The notes beneath the pieces were generated by a model. That model was not told the DNA's origin. It did no database searches and worked only from the letters and a program-made list of their open reading frames with translations. This document shows, piece by piece, positions 14,931-23,596 of a DNA stretch of 29,420 nucleotides. Position 1 is the first letter of the stretch. Each line of letters opens with the position of its first letter. This DNA is from an uncultured Clostridia bacterium (GTDB taxonomy: Bacteria > Bacillota > Clostridia > Christensenellales > Aristaeellaceae): contig CALCTW010000102.1 of assembly GCA_937907055.1 (NCBI GenBank), positions 1 to 29,420 on the forward strand, written 5' to 3'. The position numbers were made by a program, and so were the translations under genes.

Positions 14931-14951
14931 TGAAAATCCGGAGAAGAAGAA

Positions 14952-16037
14952 ATGGATCAGTTACAGGAAGCGAGAAAGATCATTGACCGCGTAGACAGAG
15001 AGATCGCGCAGTTGTTCGTAACGCGTATGAAGGCCTCTGAGATGGTAGCGAGTCACAAAAAAGAAAATGGACTGCCGATCGATGACCTGGGCCGTGAAGC
15101 ACAGATCATAGAGCAGGTGTCTCAGAACGTGCCGGAGCTCTACAGGCCGTATTATGTTGATATGCAGCAGAATATGATGCGTGTCAGCAAAAAATATCAA
15201 AAACTGCTGATGCATGATATGAGCGTAGCGTACAGCGGTGTGGAGGGCGCGTTTGCGCATCTTGCCACGCGCAGGATCTTCCCGGAAGCGGTTCCTGTGG
15301 CGTTCCCGGATTTTGAATCTGCCTACAATGCCGTGGTAGAGGGCGTATGCAACTGCGCTGTGCTTCCGATCGAAAACAGTTATGCCGGTGATGTAAGTCA
15401 GGTGATGGATCTGGCTTATCGCGGAAAGCTTTCTGTGAGCGGTGTTTATGAACTGCCGCTTTCACAGAGTCTGCTGGCCCTGCCGGGAACGGATATCACA
15501 GATATCAGGGAAGTACAGAGTCATCCACAGGCCCTGAGTCAGTGCATGCCATATCTGAAGGAGCACGGCTGGATCCTGACACAGGCTGTCAATACGGCTG
15601 TCGCTGCGAAAAATGTGGCTGAAAGCGGCAGGCACGATCTTGCCGTTGTAGCCTCCGAAGAAGCCGCGAAGCTTTATGGACTCCGGGTGCTGAGCAGCAG
15701 CATCAATGAAAGCAAAAACAATACCACCCGATTCCTTGTCTTCTCAGCAGCTGAATGCAAGGTAAAACCCGCGGACAATCACTTCATTCTTTTCTTCAAT
15801 GTTAAAAATGAACCGGGTTCCCTGGGAAGGGCAGTTTCGCTGATCGGCCAGTATCATTTTAATCTTCGCAATCTGAAGAGTTTTCCGACCGGACAGGAAA
15901 ACTGGTCCTACTATTTCTATACCGAAGGCGAAGGAAACCTGTCAACACCAAAGGGGCAGCTGATGATGGAGGAACTGAAGAGCGTCTGCAGCCGGGTAAA
16001 GATCCTCGGCAGTTTCCCGGATGTAAAAACGATCTGA
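14952..16037 (+). CDS. pheA: Bifunctional chorismate mutase / prephenate dehydratase
   Basis: This P-protein converts chorismate to prephenate and then phenylpyruvate, the route to phenylalanine. In 361 residues it has three domains. The first is an AroQ-type chorismate mutase at 1-90 (IDRVDREIAQLFVTRMK, ASHKKENGLP). The prephenate dehydratase at about 93-270 has AYSGVEGAFAH, LPIENSYAGDV, SHPQALSQC and the catalytic T259-R-F261. The third is an ACT domain from about 278 (NEPGSLGRAVSLIGQYHFNL), which normally confers feedback control by Phe. The start at 14952 is preceded by CGGAGAAG. It is the first structural gene of the operon, right after the attenuator-like leader, and lies 13 bases before aroB. 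The stop is TGA. Confidence 0.97.
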   Translation: MDQLQEARKIIDRVDREIAQLFVTRMKASEMVASHKKENGLPIDDLGREAQIIEQVSQNVPELYRPYYVDMQQNMMRVSKKYQKLLMHDMSVAYSGVEGAFAHLATRRIFPEAVPVAFPDFESAYNAVVEGVCNCAVLPIENSYAGDVSQVMDLAYRGKLSVSGVYELPLSQSLLALPGTDITDIREVQSHPQALSQCMPYLKEHGWILTQAVNTAVAAKNVAESGRHDLAVVASEEAAKLYGLRVLSSSINESKNNTTRFLVFSAAECKVKPADNHFILFFNVKNEPGSLGRAVSLIGQYHFNLRNLKSFPTGQENWSYYFYTEGEGNLSTPKGQLMMEELKSVCSRVKILGSFPDVKTI

Positions 16038-16050
16038 GAAGGAGGCAACT

Positions 16051-17073
16051 ATGCCCGTCTTGCACATGAATCTCGGTGTACATAGTTACGATATAACCAT
16101 AGAGCGCGGTGTGCTGCGCCGCGCGGGAGAATTGCTCAATCTGAACAGGCGTGTCTTCATCCTGACCGATGAAGGTGTCCCATCCCGTTATTCAAAGACA
16201 GTAGCGGATCAGTGCGCGAAAAGCGTGGTCGTCTGTCTTCCTTCCGGTGAACAGAACAAATGCCCGGAAAACTGGGTCTCCCTGCTCAGAACCATGCTTG
16301 AAAATGATTTTGACCGCCATGACTGCGTTGTCGCGGTCGGCGGCGGTGTGATCGGTGATCTGGCCGGGTTTGTTGCTGCTTCCTATATGCGCGGGATCGA
16401 TTTTTATAATATCCCGACAACCCTGCTTTCACAGGTAGATAGTTCCGTTGGCGGAAAGGTCGCGATCGACCTGGATGGATACAAGAACACAGTCGGTGCC
16501 TTCTGGCAGCCGAAGGCGGTGCTGATCGATCCGGATGTACTTTCTACGCTGGATGAACGGCAGATCGGATGCGGTATGGCGGAAGCAATCAAAATGATGG
16601 CCACGTTCGACCGTGCGGCTTTTGAGGAGATGGAAAAATGCTCTGATATGCCGATCGACAAGATCATAGAAAACGCCCTGAAGATCAAAATGGGCGTTGT
16701 TGAAAAAGACGAAAAAGAGGCCGGACTGCGTGCTGTGCTGAACTTTGGCCATACAGTCGGACACGCGATCGAGCATATCAGCGCTTCCGGTGAACATCCG
16801 CTTCTGCATGGCGAATGTGTCGCGATCGGTATGCTTTGTGTTACTGAAGGGGAAGTCAATCAGCGCATCCGCGCTTTGCTGGAGCGTTATCATCTGCCGA
16901 CATCGTTTGTCTGCAGGCGGGAAGATGTGGTGGAAGCGGTCACACATGATAAGAAAGCCGCTGCCGATATGATAAAACTGATTTGCGTACCGGAGATCGG
17001 CACCTATACGATTCAAAAACTTTCTGCCGAGGCAATTGTGAACGGATGCGGGGAGGCGCTGAAAACGCTATGA
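16051..17073 (+). CDS. aroB: 3-dehydroquinate synthase
   Basis: It converts DAHP to 3-dehydroquinate using NAD and a divalent metal, the second shikimate step. The 340 residues are slightly short of the common 345-360. Family features are PSGEQNK, VVAVGGGVIGDLAGFVAASYMRG, PTTLLSQVDSSVGGK and the metal-site helix NFGHTVGHAIEH near 231-242. GCGMAEAIK stands for the usual GMAEVIK. The ATG has AAGGAGG 6-7 bases upstream. Its TGA overlaps the ATG of aroC, implying coupling. Confidence 0.97.
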   Translation: MPVLHMNLGVHSYDITIERGVLRRAGELLNLNRRVFILTDEGVPSRYSKTVADQCAKSVVVCLPSGEQNKCPENWVSLLRTMLENDFDRHDCVVAVGGGVIGDLAGFVAASYMRGIDFYNIPTTLLSQVDSSVGGKVAIDLDGYKNTVGAFWQPKAVLIDPDVLSTLDERQIGCGMAEAIKMMATFDRAAFEEMEKCSDMPIDKIIENALKIKMGVVEKDEKEAGLRAVLNFGHTVGHAIEHISASGEHPLLHGECVAIGMLCVTEGEVNQRIRALLERYHLPTSFVCRREDVVEAVTHDKKAAADMIKLICVPEIGTYTIQKLSAEAIVNGCGEALKTL

Positions 17074-18173
17074 AAAACACATTCGGCAATGCCCTGACAT
17101 TGACCATTTTCGGTGAAAGCCATGGTCCTGCGATCGGAGTTGTGCTGGATGGTCTGGCACCCGGAATGGAGATCGATAAGGACTACATTGCGCATAAGCT
17201 CTCTTTGCGGAGACCGGCAGGGAAGAACGCGACCGCGCGTCAGGAAAAAGATGAATATGTGATCGAGAGCGGTGTTTATAACGGATATACGACCGGTACA
17301 TCTTTGTGCATCCTGATCCCCAACGCCGATACGCATTCCTCTGATTATTCGGCGCTTGCCGGGAAGGCGCGGCCCGGTCACAGTGATTATCCGGCTAACT
17401 GCAAATACCACGGCTTTGAAGATGCCAGGGGTGGCGGACATTTCAGCGGCAGGATCACAGCCGGTGTCGTTGCTGCCGGTGCGATCCTGCAATGCGCGCT
17501 TGAGAAAAAAGGAATCGTGATTGGTACGCATCTAAAGCGGATCCAGCAGATCGCAGACCGTGGCTTTGATGCAAATGATATTGCACAGGATATCAGGAAA
17601 CTGGATCAACTGGTTTTCCCTGTACTGGATGAAAAGACAGCGAAAGACATGAACGCGCTGATCCTGCAAAAACGGGAAGAAATGGACAGTGTGGGCGGTT
17701 TGCTGGAGACTGTGATCCTTGGCATGCCGGCCGGTGTTGGTGAACCATGGTTTGACAGCATCGAAAGTGAACTGGCTCATGCCATGTTCGCGATTCCCGC
17801 AGTCAAGGGCGTTGAGTTTGGAGATGGGTTTGGTGTCGTGGATAGTGTCGGAAGCGTTAATAACGATCCGTATCGTTATCAGAACGGCAAGGCTGTCACT
17901 GTGACGAATCACGCGGGCGGTATCGGCGGCGGTATTACAAACGGCATGCCGATCACGATGCGCTGCGCGCTGAAGCCTACGCCGTCGATCGCGAGAAAGC
18001 AGGATACGATCGATTTTGCGAATCGAAAATAGACCGAGATCGAGATCAAGGGGCGGCATGACCCCTGCGTGGCCCATCGCGCCCGCGCTGTGGTGGACGC
18101 GCTTTGCGCGTTTGTTATGGCTGATCTGCTGACTGTACGATACGGTACAGATTATCTTGGATCAGCCGAATAA
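17070..18173 (+). CDS. aroC: Chorismate synthase, read through an in-frame TAG
   Basis: It forms chorismate from EPSP with reduced FMN, the last common aromatic step. The start at 17070 overlaps the aroB stop and gives the canonical N-terminus MKNTFGNALTLTIFGESHGP. Other signatures are RRPAGKNATARQEKDE, GHSDYPANCKYHG, DARGGGHFSGR and KPTPSIARKQDTID. TAG is codon 321. The frame then continues to TEIEIKGRHDPCVAHRARAV, where GRHDP is the conserved C-terminal signature found in essentially all chorismate synthases, and ends at TAA. Full length with TAG as sense is 367 residues, normal for the family (350-370). Stopping at TAG would remove a conserved part of the enzyme. A single-copy core gene in an intact operon is unlikely to be a pseudogene. 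Confidence 0.95.
18030..18032 (+). other. In-frame TAG codon read as sense (AroC residue 321)
   Basis: The context is AAA-TAG-ACC, in a surface-variable, usually polar position 7 residues before GRHDP. Confidence 0.93.
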
Positions 18174-18198
18174 CACGATAGATTGACAGGAGAATGAT

Positions 18199-19467
18199 AT
18201 GGAATACGGATTGATCGGGGAGCATCTGGGACACAGTTTTTCAAAAGTGATCCATAACATGCTGGGCGATTATTCCTATGAACTGAAGGAACTGAGACCG
18301 GAGGAGGTGCCGGGTTTCATCTCTTCGAAGTGCTTCAGGGCGATCAATGTCACAATTCCTTATAAAGAGACTGTGATCCCGTTTCTGGATGTGATCGACG
18401 AACCCGCAAGGCTGATCGGCGCTGTCAACACGATCGTGAACCGTGACGGCAAGCTGTATGGTTATAATACGGACTTCTATGGCATGAAAATGCTGTTTGA
18501 AAAGAACGGTATCGAATTGACCGGGAAGACAGTCGCGATCCTTGGTTCCGGCGGGACCTCGAAAACAGCCCGTGCTGTTGCGGCTGCTTCCGGAGCGGTG
18601 AAGATCTATCAGGTGTCGCGCAAAGCAAGCGGAAACATGATCAGCTATGAACAACTGGAGGCGATCTGTGACAGGATCGAGGTGATCGTGAATACCACAC
18701 CGGTCGGCATGTATCTGAATGTTCAGGGGATGCCGGTCGATCCCGCGCGTTATCCCAATCTGACAGGTGTGATCGACGCGATCTATAACCCGCTTTCAAC
18801 TGAACTGATCAGAAAAGCAAGGGGATGCGGTATCCCGGCCGAAGGCGGACTATATATGCTTGTCGCGCAGGCTGTACGGGCTGCATAGTTCTTTTTTGAC
18901 GATAATTCCTTTGAAAAAAAGTTGGATGATGTATATGACAGGATTCTTTCGCAGAAGATGAATGTTGTATTGATCGGCATGCCCGGATGCGGAAAGACCA
19001 CGATCGGCAAAAAACTGGCAGCGAAACTTGGAAAACAGTTTGTTGACAGTGACGAAGTATTTGTGAATGAGTTAAAGACTCCCATCCCGCAATTCTTTGC
19101 GGAAAAGGGCGAAGGCGCTTTCCGCGACGAGGAAGCAAGGATTCTGAAGAATCTGTCAGAGCAGAACGGGCTTTTGATCGCGACAGGAGGCGGCGCCGTC
19201 ACACGGCCCGCGAATATGGATTGTCTGAAAGCAAACGGAATCATTATCTATTTGAATCGGCCGCTTTCGGAGATCGTGTGTACAAGTGACAGACCGCTCA
19301 CAACGAATCGAAAAGCACTGGAAGAAAAGTATGAGCAGCGGAAGGATCTTTATAAGAATGCCGCTGACCTGATCTTCCCGGTTGGGAATGACGCGGATGA
19401 AAATACTGAAGGATTGGCTGTCCTGCTTAAAGAGTACGGATTGACAGCTACAGGAGAGAATCAATGA
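18199..19467 (+). CDS. aroE/aroK: Shikimate dehydrogenase-shikimate kinase fusion joined through an in-frame TAG
   Basis: Read with TAG as sense, one 422-residue protein carries two consecutive enzymes. AroE (NADPH reduction of 3-dehydroshikimate) occupies about 1-240: GLIGEHLGHSFSK, NVTIPYKE with catalytic Lys56, GYNTDF with Asp92, the NADP loop LGSGGTSKTA, and EGGLYMLVAQAVRAA. TAG is codon 230, inside the last AroE helix where homologues continue with RAAELF-like sequence. A short linker leads to AroK (shikimate plus ATP to shikimate-3-phosphate) from M254: Walker A GMPGCGKT (Lys266), VDSDEV, FRDEEA, ATGGGAV and DRPL. There is no ribosome site before the kinase Met. Such dehydrogenase-kinase fusions are known in Clostridia (recalled). 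The stop TGA overlaps the aroQ ATG. The start at 18199 follows AGGAGA. Confidence 0.88.
18886..18888 (+). other. In-frame TAG codon read as sense (AroE-AroK residue 230)
   Basis: The context is GCA-TAG-TTC. The same frame runs without another stop into shikimate kinase. Confidence 0.85.
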
Positions 19468-19901
19468 ATATACTGGTGATCAATGGGCCGAATCTCAATT
19501 TCCTCGGGATCCGTGAACCGGCTATCTATGGACGCGAAACATATGCTGATCTGCTGGATAAGATCCGCGCACATGCGGATGAGATCGGCGTGCGTGTGAC
19601 CTGCTATCAGTCCAATCACGAAGGTGATCTGGTGGACGCGATCCAGGGGGCATACGGTGTGATCGACGGAATCGTGATCAATCCCGGTGCTTATACACAT
19701 ACCAGCGTCGCGATCCTTGACGCGGTAAAGGCGGTAGGTATACCTACGGTCGAAGTACATATTTCTCATGTGAATGAGCGGGAAGAATTCAGAAAGATCA
19801 GTTATATTCGCTTGGCCTGCATTGCCTGTATCGAGGGCAGGGGAACAAAGGGATATCTTGACGCTATGGATCTTCTTGTTGCGGAGGCTGCGAAAAAATG
19901 A
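19464..19901 (+). CDS. aroQ: Type II 3-dehydroquinate dehydratase
   Basis: It dehydrates 3-dehydroquinate to 3-dehydroshikimate. The 145-residue protein is the standard dodecameric type II length. It shows INGPNLNFLGIREPAIYG with the catalytic Tyr, CYQSNHEGDLVDAIQ, VINPGAYTHTSVAI and PTVEVHISHVNEREEFR. It overlaps both neighbours by 4 bases (ATGA with aroE-aroK upstream and with aroA downstream). The stop is TGA. Confidence 0.98.
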   Translation: MNILVINGPNLNFLGIREPAIYGRETYADLLDKIRAHADEIGVRVTCYQSNHEGDLVDAIQGAYGVIDGIVINPGAYTHTSVAILDAVKAVGIPTVEVHISHVNEREEFRKISYIRLACIACIEGRGTKGYLDAMDLLVAEAAKK

Positions 19902-21124
19902 GATGCACGATCCGTCCCGGAGTCGCCAGCGGCGAGATCCGGGTACCGACCAGCAAGTCCATCGCTCACCGGTTACTGATCACCGCCGCGTTGACATCCG
20001 GTGTCAGCGTGATCCGTGATCTGCCTTTGAATGAAGATATTCTGGCAACGATCGATTGCCTGAGAGCGTTAAATGTGGAGATCACATTAAACGGTGATTG
20101 CGCGCGGGTGAAAGGAATTGATGTCAGTCGGCTTTCTGTTGAAGGCGCATCCGAGTATATGTTTCCGTGCAGGGAAAGCGGCAGCACGCTGCGCTTCATG
20201 ATCCCGATCGCGTGGCTGACAGGGAAAAAATGCACGTTTACAGGCGCGGAACGCCTTTTCGCAAGGCCGCTGTCAGTCTATCGTGATATTGCCGGACAAT
20301 ATGGTTTTACCTGGGTCGAAGGTCACGACAGTCTGATCACCAAAGGGCACCTTCCTTCAGGCACTTATTCGTTCCCCGGAAATATCTCCAGCCAGTTCGT
20401 GACCGGGCTGATGCTGGCCGCGGCTCATCTTTCCGGTGAGACCGAGATCATTCTGACGGGAAAAGCAGAAAGCAGTTCCTATGTTGATCTGACGATCGAA
20501 GCGCTGCGGAACTGCGGTTATACATCTGATAAGGAAAGCAACAATCACTACACTGTTCATGGCTCCGAAAACGGGAAACCGGTCGATATGTCGGTGCCGG
20601 GAGATCATTCAGGAGCGGCTTTCTTCGGAGCGCTGAATGTACTGGGCGGAAATATCAAACTGAACGGTATCAGCGAAGACAGTATGCAGGGCGATCGCGT
20701 GTGGAAGTCCTGTTTTGAAGCGATCGATCAGGGGAATTGCGAGTTGGATATCAGTGATTGTCCTGATTTGGGACCGATCCTGATGGCAGTCGGTGCCTTA
20801 AAAGAAGGTGTTGTTCTTCACGGAACATCGCGTCTGCGTCTGAAAGAAAGTGATCGCGGGACTGCGATGATCAGGGAACTGGAAAAGTGCGGCGTGAAAG
20901 CCGAGCAGGAAGAAAATCTGATCCGCGTCTATAAAAGTGAACTGCATGCTCCTGCTGTACCGTTTGAAAGCCATAATGACCACCGGATCGCGATGTCGAT
21001 GGCGGTCGTCAGTACAGTGACCGGGGGCATGGTGAACGGCGCGGGTTCGGTACGGAAATCGATGCCGGAATTCTGGAAACTGATGAAGCAAGTGGGAATC
21101 GATATCACAGAAGAAGAGGAATAA
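19898..21124 (+). CDS. aroA: 3-phosphoshikimate 1-carboxyvinyltransferase (EPSP synthase)
   Basis: It transfers enolpyruvyl from PEP to shikimate-3-phosphate. The 408 residues are slightly below the usual 425-435. Visible features are PTSKSIAHRLLITAAL (Lys and Ser of the S3P site), CRESGSTLRFMIPIA, NISSQFVTGLMLAAA, VPGDHSGAAFFGALNVLGG, RLRLKESDR and SHNDHRIAMSMAV. These match the clostridial type of EPSP synthase. The start overlaps the aroQ stop (19898-19901). The stop is TAA. Confidence 0.97.
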   Translation: MRCTIRPGVASGEIRVPTSKSIAHRLLITAALTSGVSVIRDLPLNEDILATIDCLRALNVEITLNGDCARVKGIDVSRLSVEGASEYMFPCRESGSTLRFMIPIAWLTGKKCTFTGAERLFARPLSVYRDIAGQYGFTWVEGHDSLITKGHLPSGTYSFPGNISSQFVTGLMLAAAHLSGETEIILTGKAESSSYVDLTIEALRNCGYTSDKESNNHYTVHGSENGKPVDMSVPGDHSGAAFFGALNVLGGNIKLNGISEDSMQGDRVWKSCFEAIDQGNCELDISDCPDLGPILMAVGALKEGVVLHGTSRLRLKESDRGTAMIRELEKCGVKAEQEENLIRVYKSELHAPAVPFESHNDHRIAMSMAVVSTVTGGMVNGAGSVRKSMPEFWKLMKQVGIDITEEEE

Positions 21125-21128
21125 GTGA

Positions 21129-22004
21129 ATGCGGAATATCAATCAGGATACGCGTTTTTTGATCGTGGGTCTCGGTTTGATCGGGGGAAGCTATGCAAAG
21201 GCGCTCTCGTCAAAAGGATACACCGTCAAGGCCATTACAAAAGAAAAGAAAGATATTGAATTCGCGATAGAAAAAGGCTATATTTGCGGAGGATCTGATC
21301 AGGTAGAGCCTGAACTGATCCGGTGGGCCGATATCATCGTATTGGGTCTCTATCCGCACACGCTGATCGACTGGGTGAATGAATACGCGCGCAATTTCAG
21401 AGCAGGTCAGCTGATCACAGACGTAACAGGCGTCAAAGGAATCATTGTGAACGCTGTGCAGAAAGTGCTGCCGGAGGGTGTAGAATTCATAGCGGCGCAC
21501 CCGATGGCCGGACGCGAAAAAAGCGGCGTTCAGAACAGCGATGATGCTGTTTTCCGCGGAGCCAACTACATTGTGGTACCAACTGAAAAGAACACACAAA
21601 AGGCGATCGATACCTGTAAGGAACTGGGCGAATTGCTTGGATTCTTCCGGATATCGGAACTGGACGTCGCGACCCATGATCAGATGGTCGCTTTCCTGAG
21701 TCAGCTGACCCATTGTATTGCCGTCTCGCTGATGTGCGCGAATGAACAGCAGGGGCTGGAAGCCTATACGGGAGATTCTTTCAGGGATCTGACCCGTATT
21801 GCCAGGATCAATGATGAGATGTGGAGCGAACTTTTCCTTTCCAATCGGGAAGCGTTGCTGATGGAGATCGATAATTTCTCTATGCAGTTAAGTCATCTGC
21901 GGCGCGCGCTGTACTACAGTGACCGGGATGAACTGAGGAATCTGATGCGCCTCAGTACGCAGAGGCGTGAAAAATTCGACAAGCCCCGCGTTGATCAGGA
22001 TTAA
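21129..22004 (+). CDS. tyrA: Prephenate dehydrogenase
   Basis: It oxidatively decarboxylates prephenate to 4-hydroxyphenylpyruvate, the route to tyrosine. In 291 residues it has the Rossmann signature IVGLGLIGGSYAKAL near the N-terminus, ITDVTGVKG, AAHPMAGREKSGV (with the His of the active site), and SQLTHCIAVSLM followed by DLTRIARINDEMWSELF, all typical of TyrA. No C-terminal ACT domain is visible. It starts 4 bases after aroA, with GAGG in the end of aroA. The stop is TAA. Confidence 0.96.
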   Translation: MRNINQDTRFLIVGLGLIGGSYAKALSSKGYTVKAITKEKKDIEFAIEKGYICGGSDQVEPELIRWADIIVLGLYPHTLIDWVNEYARNFRAGQLITDVTGVKGIIVNAVQKVLPEGVEFIAAHPMAGREKSGVQNSDDAVFRGANYIVVPTEKNTQKAIDTCKELGELLGFFRISELDVATHDQMVAFLSQLTHCIAVSLMCANEQQGLEAYTGDSFRDLTRIARINDEMWSELFLSNREALLMEIDNFSMQLSHLRRALYYSDRDELRNLMRLSTQRREKFDKPRVDQD

Positions 22005-22039
22005 GTAATATATGATATATAGATAAGGAAGTGCAGATT

Positions 22040-23077
22040 ATGGGCATGACATTTTTCCGTAAATTACCGATCCCTATGGATATCAAGGCACAGTATCCGG
22101 TTACTGCTGAAATGGAAGATGTCAAGAAAAAGAACGATCAGGAGATCGCCGATGTTTTTACCGGAAAGAGTGATAAATTCCTTCTGATCATCGGTCCCTG
22201 CAGCGCGGATAAGCGTGAGCCGGTGCTGGAATACATTGAGCGTCTGAAGGGCGTAGCAGAAAAAGTCAAAGATAAGATCATTGTTATTCCGCGTATTTAT
22301 ACCAATAAACCGCGCACGACAGGCGATGGTTACAAGGGAATGCTGCATCAGCCGGATCCGAATTCCCGTCCTGATATGCTGAAGGGTATCGTGGCCATTC
22401 GTTCTCTGCATATGGAAGTTCTGCGTGATTATGGAATGCCGACTGCCGACGAGATGCTCTATCCCGATAACTATCGTTATCTTTCCGATCTGCTTTCCTA
22501 TGCGGCTGTTGGCGCGCGCAGCGTGGAAAATCAGCAGCATCGTCTGACAGCCAGCGGTATCGAAGCGCCTGTCGGTATGAAGAATCCGACCGGTGGTGAT
22601 CTGAGCGTAATGATGAATGCCATTACGGCTGCTCAGCACTCACACACCTTCATTTATCGCGGATGGGAAGTAGAGAGCAGTGGAAATCCGCTGACACACG
22701 CGATCCTGCGCGGTTATCAGACGACGGACGGCCGGAACGTCTCCAACTATCATTATGAAGATCTGCTTCGTGTGAATGAGATGTACCAGAAGAACGGACT
22801 GGCGAATCCTGCCGTTGTTGTCGACTGCAATCACGCCAACTCCGGAAAAAAGTATCTGGAGCAGATTCGTATTTCCAAAGAAGTCTTGCTTTCAATGAGC
22901 GAGAATCCCGATCTGCGGAAACTGTGTAAGGGCCTGATGATCGAGAGCTATCTTTGCGACGGCGCGCAGAAACTGGAAGGCAACAATTATACTTACGGAC
23001 AGTCAATCACAGACCCCTGCCTTGGCTGGGAGAAGACTGAACGCCTGATCTATGATATTGCAGATCAGTTGAAGTAA
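22040..23077 (+). CDS. aroF: 3-deoxy-7-phosphoheptulonate (DAHP) synthase, class I (AroF/AroG/AroH type)
   Basis: It condenses PEP and erythrose-4-phosphate, the committed first shikimate step. The 345-residue protein is the enterobacterial-like class I-alpha type: LLIIGPCSADKREPVLEYI, PRIYTNKPRTTGDGYKG, GMKNPTGGDLSVMMNAI, VVVDCNHANSGK and QSITDPCLGWEKTERLI. A GTG at 22031 is in frame, but the ATG at 22040, 8-9 bases after AAGGAAG, gives the usual start. Which end product inhibits it cannot be read. It is the last gene of the operon, followed by the terminator at 23086. The stop is TAA. Confidence 0.96.
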   Translation: MGMTFFRKLPIPMDIKAQYPVTAEMEDVKKKNDQEIADVFTGKSDKFLLIIGPCSADKREPVLEYIERLKGVAEKVKDKIIVIPRIYTNKPRTTGDGYKGMLHQPDPNSRPDMLKGIVAIRSLHMEVLRDYGMPTADEMLYPDNYRYLSDLLSYAAVGARSVENQQHRLTASGIEAPVGMKNPTGGDLSVMMNAITAAQHSHTFIYRGWEVESSGNPLTHAILRGYQTTDGRNVSNYHYEDLLRVNEMYQKNGLANPAVVVDCNHANSGKKYLEQIRISKEVLLSMSENPDLRKLCKGLMIESYLCDGAQKLEGNNYTYGQSITDPCLGWEKTERLIYDIADQLK

Positions 23078-23085
23078 ATCTGACG

Positions 23086-23117
23086 GGGAAAGTGTGATAA
23101 GCACGCTTTCCCTTTTT
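23086..23117 (+). terminator. Terminator of the aromatic operon
   Basis: GGGAAAGTGTG pairs with CACGCTTTCCC (11 bp with one G-T) around a 5-base loop, followed by five T. Confidence 0.93.
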
Positions 23118-23165
23118 GTATTTTGAATTGTCTTGATTAATCTTTCGGACGGAGGGAAAAGAAAA

Positions 23166-23498
23166 ATGGGAAAAAAGAAAGACCTGGAAGAACTGAGCAA
23201 TGTGGCTACACGCATCAACGAGATTGCCATGGATATGATCGGTGATTATCAGTTGAAGAAATATGGTTCTTCTCCCAAAGGGATGGATTATCAGCAGCAG
23301 ATGGATGATTTCTACAATATTGTTGAACAGGTCAGCGCATACCTGATGGGCAACGCGCTTTCTTTTATGGATGAAGAAATGGTCGATGATGAGATCCGGG
23401 CTCATATGGAATTGATCAGAAATGTTACAGCGTACATCCGGAAGGAAGTAAATCATGGCGGAATGGATATAAACGGATCCGATACGCTTCCGAATTGA
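23166..23498 (+). CDS. Small hypothetical acidic protein, 110 residues
   Basis: I do not recognise a family. The protein is mostly helical and acidic with a Lys-rich start (MGKKKDLEELS) and a Gln/Asp-rich middle (DYQQQMDDFYNIVEQ). No signal peptide, membrane segment or metal motif is visible. The ATG at 23166 is favoured over an in-frame start at 23133 because GGAGGG lies at 23151-23156. It lies between the aromatic operon terminator and the S24-type repressor gene, whose promoter begins 45 bases after its TGA. Confidence 0.7.
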   Translation: MGKKKDLEELSNVATRINEIAMDMIGDYQLKKYGSSPKGMDYQQQMDDFYNIVEQVSAYLMGNALSFMDEEMVDDEIRAHMELIRNVTAYIRKEVNHGGMDINGSDTLPN

Positions 23499-23542
23499 TA
23501 CAAAAAGGTACAAATGTTCTGATAAATATTGTGGGTTCTTAC

Positions 23543-23571
23543 TTTACAATACAAAAATTTTGTAGTATACT
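23543..23571 (+). promoter_or_regulatory. Promoter of the S24 repressor gene
   Basis: TTTACA (23543-23548), 17 bases, TATACT (23566-23571), about 25 bases before the ATG. Confidence 0.75.
23550..23564 (+). promoter_or_regulatory. Palindromic operator candidate in the promoter spacer
   Basis: TACAAAA-A-TTTTGTA is a perfect 7-bp palindrome filling the -35/-10 spacer. Further half-sites TACAAAA (23499-23505) and TACAAAT (23509-23515) lie upstream. The position is ideal for autorepression by the encoded HTH protein. Confidence 0.65.
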
Positions 23572-23596
23572 GTTTCTGAAAAAGATGGAGGCGCTT

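Noticed and set aside
14760..14951. T-box riboswitch before pheA
   Set aside because: The conserved AGGGUGGNACCGCG T-box sequence is not present. The leader has a short ORF and terminator instead.
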